From: Biformimicrobium ophioploci
GTDB taxonomy: Bacteria > Pseudomonadota > Gammaproteobacteria > Pseudomonadales > Cellvibrionaceae
Reading direction: 5' to 3'
NCBI RefSeq assembly: GCF_030270605.1
Contig: NZ_BSYJ01000003.1
Span: 372,001-436,000 of the forward strand
DNA length: 64,000 nucleotides
In this document: positions 57,379 to 64,000 of the stretch, in pieces
Numbering within the stretch: the first letter of the stretch is position 1
How the letters are laid out: every line of letters starts with the position of its first letter
Translations under genes and position numbers: made by a program
The notes under the pieces: generated by a model
The model's input: only the letters and a program-made list of their open reading frames with translations
Told to the model about the DNA's origin: nothing
Databases searched by the model: none

Positions 57379-57432
57379 CGCCACTACAACTTCAGGCCGG
57401 ACATTGCGATCCGGCCTGAAGTTGTAGTGGCG
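57379..57432. repeat. Perfect 23-bp inverted repeat upstream of der
   Basis: Arm 57379-57401 (CGCCACTACAACTTCAGGCC plus GGA) is an exact reverse complement of 57410-57432, with an 8-base loop CATTGCGA. It starts four bases after another hairpin and ends 31 bases before the der ATG. The downstream sequence is TTAATTTTTCC, so it could act as a terminator on either strand, but the length and perfection are unusual for one. Confidence 0.9.
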
Positions 57433-57463
57433 GCGTTAATTTTTCCGATATGAGTTTTTTTGA

Positions 57464-58861
57464 ATGTTGCCAGTAATCGCCCTTGTCGGGCGGCCTAATG
57501 TAGGCAAATCGACCCTGTTCAACCGCCTGACCAAGTCGCGGGATGCGCTGGTAGCAAACTATGCCGGCCTGACCCGCGACCGGAAATACGGTGAGGCGGA
57601 GATCAACGGTCGCCAGGTCCTGTTGATCGACACTGGTGGTATTACCGGTGACGAAGAGGGCATTGATGCGGTCATGGCGCAGCAGTCCATGCAGGCCATC
57701 GAAGAGGCCGATGTGGTGCTGTTCCTGGTGGACTGCCGCGACGGCCTGACCCCCGCTGATGAAATGATCGCGCAGCACCTTCGGGTAAGGGCCAAGCCGA
57801 CGTACCTGGTGGCCAACAAGGTGGACGGGGTGAACCCGGATATCGCGCTGGCGCCATTTTACGAGCTGGGTATCGGCGAACTGTTTCCCACCACGGCGAC
57901 GCATGGCCGTGGCGTGCGCAACCTGCTGGAAAGGGTCTCGGAAGCCCTGCCGGAACAGGAAGAAACCGAGGCCGCCGAAGACGAAGGCAAGGGCGTAAAG
58001 ATCGCGATTGTCGGGCGACCGAATGTCGGTAAATCCACTCTGGTCAATCGCCTGCTTGGCGAGGAGAGGGTGGTTGTATTCGATATGCCGGGTACCACCC
58101 GCGACAGTATCTATATCAACTACGAGCGCAACGGCACGCCCTACACCATTATCGATACCGCCGGCGTCAGGCGCCGCAAGAATGTGCGTGAAACAGTGGA
58201 GAAATTCTCCATCATCAAGACGCTGCAGGCGATCAATGATGCCAATGTGGTGGTTCTGCTGATGGATGCCAGCGAGGGCATTGTCGACCAGGACCTGCAC
58301 ATCATGGGCAACGTGATCGAGTCCGGCCGTGCGCTGGTGGTTGCGCTGAACAAGTGGGACGGACTGGACCCGGATCATCGCGACTACATCAAGAAGGAAC
58401 TGGAACGGCGCCTGCGCTTTGTTGATTTCGCAGATACGCACTTTATCTCGGCGCTGCACGGCACCGGTGTGGGTCACCTGTACGAATCGATCGAGGCGGC
58501 ATACCAGTCAGCGACAGACAAGCTCAGCACCAACCACCTGACCCGGATCCTGCAGTGGGCAGTGAGCGAACACCAGCCACCTATGGTGCACGGCCATCGA
58601 ATCAAGTTGCGCTATGCCCATGCTGGCGGTCAGAATCCACCGGTCATCGTGATCCACGGTAACCAGACCGACCAGGTGCCAGCGCATTACGTGCGTTACC
58701 TGGAAAAGACCTTCCGTCGCGCGCTGGACCTGCACGGAACTCCGGTCAAGATCGAGTTCCGCGGTGGCGAGAACCCGTATGCGGGCAAGAAGAACAAGCT
58801 GAGCTCGCGCCAGCTGGCGAAAAAGCGCCGCCTGATGAAGTTCGTGAAAAAGAAAAAATAG
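57464..58861 (+). CDS. der: Ribosome-assembly GTPase Der (EngA)
   Basis: 465 residues with two tandem GTPase domains. First: [19 protein letters not shown] and NKVD. Second: [22 protein letters not shown] and NKWD. A C-terminal KH-like domain ([16 protein letters not shown]) ends in a Lys-rich tail. Needed for 50S subunit assembly. Confidence 0.97.
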   Translation: MLPVIALVGRPNVGKSTLFNRLTKSRDALVANYAGLTRDRKYGEAEINGRQVLLIDTGGITGDEEGIDAVMAQQSMQAIEEADVVLFLVDCRDGLTPADEMIAQHLRVRAKPTYLVANKVDGVNPDIALAPFYELGIGELFPTTATHGRGVRNLLERVSEALPEQEETEAAEDEGKGVKIAIVGRPNVGKSTLVNRLLGEERVVVFDMPGTTRDSIYINYERNGTPYTIIDTAGVRRRKNVRETVEKFSIIKTLQAINDANVVVLLMDASEGIVDQDLHIMGNVIESGRALVVALNKWDGLDPDHRDYIKKELERRLRFVDFADTHFISALHGTGVGHLYESIEAAYQSATDKLSTNHLTRILQWAVSEHQPPMVHGHRIKLRYAHAGGQNPPVIVIHGNQTDQVPAHYVRYLEKTFRRALDLHGTPVKIEFRGGENPYAGKKNKLSSRQLAKKRRLMKFVKKKK

Positions 58862-58868
58862 GGACAAG

Positions 58869-58903
58869 CGGCGGGCGCTCTGGCTGACAGCTCGCCGTTT
58901 TTT
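58869..58903 (+). terminator. Rho-independent terminator after der
   Basis: Stem CGGCGGGC (58869-58876) with GCTCGCCG (58890-58897, one G:U pair), then six T. It lies eight bases after the der stop. Confidence 0.82.
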
Positions 58904-58976
58904 GAATTATTATTCGATTTTGACCAAAGGTTAGCCGGGCAGGCATCGCCCGACCGGACATAATAAGGAGAATTCC

Positions 58977-60434
58977 ATGCTGACTCTCGACAACCCCTCG
59001 TTGCTGCGCACCCAGTCCTATATCGACGGGGAGTGGGTGAATGCCGACTCGGGCGCCACCCTGGATGTCACCAACCCGGTGGGCGATGAGCTGATCACCG
59101 CTGTGGCAAGTGTCGGTGCTGGCGAAACCCGGCGTGCTATTGACGCCGCGAACCGGGCTTACCCGGCATGGCGCGATACCCCGGTCAAGCAGCGTGCAGC
59201 CCTTCTGCGCCGCTGGTACGACCTGATCCTTGCAAATGCCGATGACCTGGCCAAGATCCTGACCGCGGAGCAGGGCAAGCCGCTGGCCGAGGCCAAGACT
59301 GAAATTGTGTACGGCGCCAACTACCTGGAGTGGTTCGCGGAAGAAGCCAAGCGCATGTATGGCGATGTCATTGCGCCGCCAAGCAATGACAAGCGTATCG
59401 TGGTGATCAAGCAGCCGGTCGGCGTGGTCGCCTCCATCACACCGTGGAACTTCCCCAATGCCATGATCACCCGCAAGGTGGCACCGGCACTGGCTGCCGG
59501 ATGTACTTTTGTTGCCAAGCCAGCGAGTGAGACGCCGCTGTCTGCACTGGCCATGGCTGTGCTGGCAGAAGAGGCCGGTATCCCCAGCGGTGTCTTCAAC
59601 GTGGTTTGCGGCAGCAACTCGCGCGAGATCGGCGGTGAGCTGACCAGCAACCCGATTGTGCGCAAGCTGACGTTTACCGGTTCCACGCCAATTGGCAAGT
59701 TGCTGATGGCGCAGTGTGCCGACACCGTCAAGAAAACCTCGATGGAGCTGGGTGGCAACGCGCCGTTTATCGTGTTTGACGATGCGGATATCGACAAGGC
59801 AGTGCAGGGCGCGCTGTTGTCCAAGTATCGCAATGCAGGCCAGACCTGTGTCTGTGCCAACCGCATCCTGGTTCAGGATGCGGTGTATGACGAATTCGCC
59901 GAGAAATTCGCCGCAGCGGCGAAAGCACTGAAGGTTGGTAACGGTGCGGAAGCGGGCACCGAAGTTGGCCCCATGATCCACGCCCGTGCCGTCAAAGACG
60001 TGCACGCCATGGTAGAGGATGCACAGCAGAAAGGCGCAACCGTGGTAACCGGTGGCAGCAGCGGTGACCTGGGTGGCAATTTCTACCTGCCGACGATCCT
60101 CAAGGATGTCTCTTCCGACATGCGTGTGTTCCGCGAAGAGATCTTCGGCCCCATCGCGCCGCTGGTTCGCTTCAGCACTGAAGAGGAAGCGGTGCAGATG
60201 GCCAACGACACCGAGTTTGGCCTGGCGGCCTACTTCTATGCACGTGATATCGGCCGCGTCTGGCGTGTCAGTGAGGCGCTGGAATACGGCATGGTCGGTA
60301 TCAATGAAGGCATCATTTCCAATGAAATGGCACCGTTCGGTGGGGTCAAGGAATCCGGTAGCGGCCGCGAGGGGTCAAAATACGGTATCGATGACTACAT
60401 CGAAATCAAATACCTCTGCATGGGCGGAATCTGA
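58977..60434 (+). CDS. gabD: NAD(P)-dependent succinate-semialdehyde dehydrogenase family protein
   Basis: 485 residues, aldehyde dehydrogenase superfamily. PWNFPNAMITRKVAPALAAG, the general base E257 (MELGGNAPFIVF) and the nucleophile C291 (NAGQTCVCANRI) are in place. NEGIISNEMAPFGGVKESGSGREGSKYGIDDY is the GabD-type C terminus. A second Cys (C293) two residues from the catalytic one is also seen in E. coli GabD-like enzymes, where it may be redox sensitive. Strong AAGGAG site. No gabT or gabP beside it. Confidence 0.9.
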   Translation: MLTLDNPSLLRTQSYIDGEWVNADSGATLDVTNPVGDELITAVASVGAGETRRAIDAANRAYPAWRDTPVKQRAALLRRWYDLILANADDLAKILTAEQGKPLAEAKTEIVYGANYLEWFAEEAKRMYGDVIAPPSNDKRIVVIKQPVGVVASITPWNFPNAMITRKVAPALAAGCTFVAKPASETPLSALAMAVLAEEAGIPSGVFNVVCGSNSREIGGELTSNPIVRKLTFTGSTPIGKLLMAQCADTVKKTSMELGGNAPFIVFDDADIDKAVQGALLSKYRNAGQTCVCANRILVQDAVYDEFAEKFAAAAKALKVGNGAEAGTEVGPMIHARAVKDVHAMVEDAQQKGATVVTGGSSGDLGGNFYLPTILKDVSSDMRVFREEIFGPIAPLVRFSTEEEAVQMANDTEFGLAAYFYARDIGRVWRVSEALEYGMVGINEGIISNEMAPFGGVKESGSGREGSKYGIDDYIEIKYLCMGGI

Positions 60435-60489
60435 TTCCCGGATGCCTGGGCGCTGCCGGCGCCCGGGCTGATCGCCCTGAAGCACGCCT

Positions 60490-61221
60490 GTGATTACTTC
60501 CATCAATCTCTCCCCGATAGCGATTACGCGTTCCTGTTTTGGGGAAAAGTTCGGGGTGCCCAGGCAACCATTGCTGGCGGACGCCAGCCGCGCATCCCTT
60601 GTATTGCTGCCTCCGTTTAACGATCCACAGTTGCTACAGGGGCTGGAAGGTGCGAGCCACCTGTGGGTGATTTTCCAGTTTCACCAGTGTGCAGGACAGT
60701 GGCAGGCGCGGGTGCGGCCACCAAGACTGGGTGGCAACCAGCGCATCGGTGCCCTGGCAACGCGTTCGCCTTTCCGGCCGAATAACCTGGGCTTATCTGT
60801 GGTGCGCTTGCTGGAGTTGCGCACCGGGCCGGAGGTCGAAATCGTGATCGGCGGGGCGGATCTGGTGGACGGCACCCCGGTCCTGGATATCAAGCCCTAC
60901 GTGCCTTACGCGGATGCGCTGCCGGACGCGAGCCTGGACTTTGTGCCCCAGGCGCCCGCGGAGTACGAAGTCCGCGTGCCTGAGAATGTACAGCGGATTG
61001 CAGAGGCACACCGGGATGAATGGAATACGAACCTGGTACTGCTGATACGCCAGGTGCTGGCCCAGGACCCGCGCCCGGCATACCAACAGTCTGCCCCGGG
61101 GCGGGTTTACGGGATGAAATTATGCGGATACAACCTCACCTGGCACTATCCGGAGCCGGGGGAGGGCGGCGAGCGCGTCATCGAGGTGCTCGAACTGCAG
61201 CGACAGGATAACGAGGAATAA
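60490..61221 (+). CDS. trmO: tRNA (t6A37)-N6-methyltransferase TrmO
   Basis: 243 residues from a GTG start. N-terminal beta-barrel TsaA/YaeB domain (SPIAITRSCFGEKFGVPRQP; LGGNQRIGALATRSPFRPNN, LDIKPYVPYAD), then a C-terminal domain (APAEYEVRVPENVQRIAEAHRDEW). It methylates t6A at position 37 of tRNA-Thr to m6t6A. Its stop overlaps the start of the next gene (TAATG). Confidence 0.92.
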   Translation: MITSINLSPIAITRSCFGEKFGVPRQPLLADASRASLVLLPPFNDPQLLQGLEGASHLWVIFQFHQCAGQWQARVRPPRLGGNQRIGALATRSPFRPNNLGLSVVRLLELRTGPEVEIVIGGADLVDGTPVLDIKPYVPYADALPDASLDFVPQAPAEYEVRVPENVQRIAEAHRDEWNTNLVLLIRQVLAQDPRPAYQQSAPGRVYGMKLCGYNLTWHYPEPGEGGERVIEVLELQRQDNEE

Positions 61222-61832
61222 TGCTGAAAAAATTTTTTTTCTGGGGCAGTGCGATTGCGACGGCGCTGGTGCTGGGTTTTGCCGGTGGCGGCACTGTATT
61301 GCTGAAGATGTACGACAAGTACGCAGTCGAAAATGGCGACTGGAAAGCGAATACCCTGACGGCGTCTGATGAGGCTGGCCCCTGGATGCGGGCCATGAGC
61401 AGCTTCGGCGGCCCGCTGGCGCAGCGCAGGGAATATTCGGTTTCCTACCGTGCCACCAGTGCAGCGGGTATCCCGTTGAGCCTGCGCTGTACCTACCGGG
61501 TAGAGGTGCCGGAGATGGACGTGGCCTGGTGGAGTATTACCGTTTACGGCGTGGACGGCTTCCTGATGCGTGGGGACGACACCAACCACAGCGTTAACAG
61601 CCGTGTGTATGATACCAGTGGGCAGGATTTTATTACCCTGTCGCGGCAGCACCCGGAGCAGGGTGCGTGGCTGGCGGTTGGTGAACCGGCGAAGGAAATC
61701 CCGAAGGGTCGGCCCAAGACCGATCGTTACGAATTTGACCTGCTCCTGCGCCTCTATGGCCCGGGCGACGCTTACCTGGATAGTCCTGCATCGGCTCCGC
61801 TGCCGGTTATCCGCGTGGAGGATTGCCGCTGA
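61221..61832 (+). CDS. DUF1214 membrane-anchored protein
   Basis: 203 residues. An N-terminal membrane anchor (FFFWGSAIATALVLGFAGGGTV), then a periplasmic DUF1214 domain (NTLTASDEAGPWMRAMSSFGGPLAQRREYSVSYR ... WWSITVYGVDGFLMRGDDTNHSVNS). Function unknown; the family pairs with DUF1254. Its stop overlaps the next start (ATGA-type), and its own start overlaps trmO. Confidence 0.82.
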   Translation: MLKKFFFWGSAIATALVLGFAGGGTVLLKMYDKYAVENGDWKANTLTASDEAGPWMRAMSSFGGPLAQRREYSVSYRATSAAGIPLSLRCTYRVEVPEMDVAWWSITVYGVDGFLMRGDDTNHSVNSRVYDTSGQDFITLSRQHPEQGAWLAVGEPAKEIPKGRPKTDRYEFDLLLRLYGPGDAYLDSPASAPLPVIRVEDCR

Positions 61833-62389
61833 TGAAAAGCTTTCTGAAATGGATGGCGTGTGCCCTGGGTGGCGCGGTGCTGGTCCACGTTGCTGTCATC
61901 TTTTCCATGCCGAAATTTATCATGGGCGGTCTCTGGGAAGGTGCGGTCAAGGGTGAGAAGGCGGCGGTCAACCGCTTCCTGGCCGCGGACAAGGCTTCTG
62001 CGGAAAACCGTCGCGTGGTCCGCCCGAGCCCGGACCTGCTGCACTCTACCTGCCTGGTTGACCTGAGCAGTGGCCCCGTGATGCTTGAAGGTGAGTGGCT
62101 TGCGGGTTACTGGTCGCTGCAGCTTTACGATATGCGGGCATCGAATTTCGCCAGCATGACAAACCTGGAGGGTCGTGGCAGCGCCGCACAGCTCAAGTCG
62201 CCAGGTACATTCAAAGTGGCCCTGGTTCCGACCCCCGCCGGGCGCGCAGAACTTGAGTCACAGGGTTATCGCGTATTCGAGGTTGCTGGTGAGCGGGCTA
62301 TCGCACTGGTGCGCTGGAGCGCGCTCGACGCGGAGCAGGAAAACGCTGCACTGGCCGCACAACAGGGCGCGCGCTGCTATCCGGGTTAG
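61832..62389 (+). CDS. DUF1254 membrane-anchored protein
   Basis: 185 residues from ATG 61832, which overlaps the DUF1214 gene stop. An N-terminal anchor (WMACALGGAVLVHVAVIFSM), then a short DUF1254-like domain (VVRPSPDLLHSTCLVDLSSGPVMLEG, YWSLQLYDMRASNFASM). Translationally coupled with DUF1214, so the two likely form a complex at the inner membrane. Function unknown. Confidence 0.8.
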   Translation: MKSFLKWMACALGGAVLVHVAVIFSMPKFIMGGLWEGAVKGEKAAVNRFLAADKASAENRRVVRPSPDLLHSTCLVDLSSGPVMLEGEWLAGYWSLQLYDMRASNFASMTNLEGRGSAAQLKSPGTFKVALVPTPAGRAELESQGYRVFEVAGERAIALVRWSALDAEQENAALAAQQGARCYPG

Positions 62390-62397
62390 CGATTGCG

Positions 62398-62934
62398 CTA
62401 GTAAGCCGTAGCCGGATCCCCGGGGGCGCCCAGTATCAGGAAGCTGCTCCAGCCCCCGTCCACTCTGCGTCCGCGCGGTGCTGCGATCAGGGATACCTGT
62501 TCCGCGCGTTTGCCACTTAACTTGCGCCGGTAAATGACTCTGCTGCCTTCTCCAACACCGCGCGCCGTTCTCTGTCGTACCCACCCGGAACCCAGGCACT
62601 GGCCGACGTGGGCCGCCACCATGCTGCGGTGGGTGAGGGCGGATTGCTCGTCCTTGAATTTCACCTGGCACACATACTGGTCGCGGCCAACACCCCATTG
62701 CAGGATCTGGCAGCTTTTGCCGACGAGGTCAACCTTGGTGCTCCACACGGTGACCCTCGAGCTCGTGGTGCGACTGCCTTTTACGTCGCTGAATCCACGC
62801 TGGTAGCTGTCCAGCATTGCCGGCAGCTCCGCGCACAGGCTGCCGGAGACGGCTCCCGGTGTTCCGGAAATAGAGCCACAGCCGTTTAGTGTGAGTGGCA
62901 GGAAGATAACTGCAATTACCCTGCGCAGGTTCAT
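62398..62934 (-). CDS. Lipoprotein of unknown function
   Basis: 178 residues from ATG 62934 (MNLRRVIAVIFLPLTLNGC); an in-frame ATG sits at 62946. The lipobox LTLNGC puts the mature Cys at 19. Four further Cys (SLCAELP, KSCQILQW, QYVCQVKF, GQCLGSG) could form two disulfides. The C terminus is basic. No family recognised. Convergent with the DUF1254 gene. Confidence 0.72.
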   Translation of the reverse strand: MNLRRVIAVIFLPLTLNGCGSISGTPGAVSGSLCAELPAMLDSYQRGFSDVKGSRTTSSRVTVWSTKVDLVGKSCQILQWGVGRDQYVCQVKFKDEQSALTHRSMVAAHVGQCLGSGWVRQRTARGVGEGSRVIYRRKLSGKRAEQVSLIAAPRGRRVDGGWSSFLILGAPGDPATAY

Positions 62935-63148
62935 AGGTCTCGCCAAAAGCTGGTACGGAAATACAGTTTCAGTATAGGGGCTTGCCTGCTGTCTGCGGGC
63001 ATGACGGTTGATTTCCGTGCTGGTGCGGCCTGCTATTTTGGGTCATGGTGGAGATGGCGGCAGGGCTGCTACGCTTGCGCCTGATTCATGTGCCGGTTGT
63101 CATACCCTGCCGGCGCATTTTGCTCCAAAGGCTGACAGGGGAGACCGC

Positions 63149-64000
63149 ATGTCACGAGCGGAAGTATTCGATTACATCATCGTCGGCGGGGGATCCGCGG
63201 GATGCGTACTGGCGAATCGCCTGAGTGCGGACCCGGAATGCCGCGTATGCCTGCTGGAAGCGGGCCGCCCGGACAACAGCCCGTTGATCCATGTGCCGGC
63301 GGGTCTCGCGCAACTGGTGCCGGGCGCCAGGTACAACCTGCACCATGAAACCGAGCCGGAGCAGGCACTCGACGGCCGGCGCCTGTTCTGGCCCCGCGGC
63401 CGCACCCTCGGTGGCAGCAGTTCCATCAACGCGATGATTTACATACGCGGGACCCGCGAGGACTACGACGACTGGGAAGCACAGGGTAACCAAGGGTGGG
63501 GCTGGCGCGATATGTACCCCTACTTTCTCAAGGCGGAGGGCAACAGTCGTGGCAGCAGTGCCTACCACAGCAGTAGCGGACCGCTGAGTGTTTCTGACCT
63601 GAACTGGATGACGCCGGCAAGCCGCGCTTTTGTCGAGGCGGCCCAGCAGGCCGGCCACCCGCACAATGATGACTTCAACGGCAAGACCCAGCTCGGTGTT
63701 GGGCTCTACCAGGTCACCCAGCGTAACGGGCGTCGCTGTTCCAGTGCCGCAGCCTACCTGCATCCGGCGGCCGATCGCGACAACCTGCGCATCATGACCG
63801 GGGCCCAGGTTGCCCGGGTACTGTTCAATAATGGCGGTGCCTCTGGTGTCGAGCTGGTGCGCGGGGGTAAGAAGATCCTCGCGAATCGCGAAGTCATCCT
63901 GTGTGCCGGCGCCATACAGTCACCACAAATCCTGATGCTTTCCGGCATTGGCCATATTGACGACCTGCGCGCCCTGGGAATCGGCGCGCAGATGCACCTG
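63149..64000 (+). CDS. GMC oxidoreductase, choline dehydrogenase-like (partial, runs off the right edge)
   Basis: 284 codons are visible from ATG 63149, with GGGGAG upstream; the frame is open at the window end. FAD motif IIVGGGSAGCVLANRLSADP (residues 10-29), then WPRGRTLGGSSSINAMIYIRG, the GMC signature 1, and GAIQSPQILMLSGIG, signature 2. This is the choline/alcohol dehydrogenase branch, unlike the gluconate-type GMC gene at 1.5-3.2 kb, and it has no subunit-3 neighbour. Members include BetA, but whether this one uses choline cannot be told; no betB or betI is visible. Confidence 0.9.
   Translation, partial: MSRAEVFDYIIVGGGSAGCVLANRLSADPECRVCLLEAGRPDNSPLIHVPAGLAQLVPGARYNLHHETEPEQALDGRRLFWPRGRTLGGSSSINAMIYIRGTREDYDDWEAQGNQGWGWRDMYPYFLKAEGNSRGSSAYHSSSGPLSVSDLNWMTPASRAFVEAAQQAGHPHNDDFNGKTQLGVGLYQVTQRNGRRCSSAAAYLHPAADRDNLRIMTGAQVARVLFNNGGASGVELVRGGKKILANREVILCAGAIQSPQILMLSGIGHIDDLRALGIGAQMHL

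Overview
The window looks like chromosomal DNA of a GC-rich gammaproteobacterium. Gene content and order (iscRSUA-hscBA-fdx-iscX-ndk-rlmN-pilW-rodZ-ispG-hisS-yfgM-bamB-der, and a dinG-yqcC neighbourhood) fit the marine Cellvibrionales/Microbulbifer group best. That genus-level guess is inference from protein style and synteny, not from a search. I see no rRNA, tRNA, IS element, prophage or CRISPR array.

Layout. (1) Positions 1-9.7 kb, minus strand: a tightly packed catabolic cluster. It runs from a Gfo/Idh/MocA oxidoreductase through a TIM-barrel sugar isomerase, MFS permease, fatty-acid-hydroxylase-type membrane enzyme and secreted beta-propeller to a DUF1080 (3-keto-disaccharide hydrolase-like) protein, a GMC dehydrogenase with its Tat subunit 3, a c-type cytochrome, and the start of an FAD-linked lactone-oxidase-like protein cut by the window edge. 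A divergent PAS-AraC regulator (9.8-10.6 kb) is the likely controller. The parts match the 3-keto-glycoside route of sugar oxidation. (2) 10.7-24.2 kb: housekeeping genes: a YkgJ-type protein, pepQ, periplasmic thiol proteins (redoxin and DsbD/ScsB type), gcvP, a uracil-DNA glycosylase-like gene, argS, sbcB and pyrB. (3) 24.2-29.7 kb: a small Cys-rich lipoprotein beside an AT-rich gap, an SDR-DUF2867 fusion, a DUF3549 protein, an NhaC-type antiporter and a YchJ-type SEC-C protein. (4) 29.9-37.8 kb: an acyltransferase, dinG, yqcC, then a three-gene envelope operon (retropepsin-like lipoprotein, 7TM inactive transglutaminase, RimK-like ATP-grasp ligase), then a DsbA-family protein. (5) 37.8-42.1 kb: an acyl desaturase with a coiled-coil tail, a hybrid PAS histidine kinase and suhB. 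(6) 42.4-58.9 kb: trmJ, then the complete Isc iron-sulfur operon behind two tandem IscR-type operators, then the ndk-to-der block. (7) 59-64 kb: an aldehyde dehydrogenase, trmO, a DUF1214/DUF1254 membrane pair, an orphan lipoprotein and a choline-dehydrogenase-like GMC gene that runs off the right edge.

The most interesting parts are the keto-sugar cluster with its unexpected propeller, hydroxylase and lactone-oxidase members, the retropepsin/7TM/ATP-grasp operon, and a perfect 23-bp inverted repeat just upstream of der.
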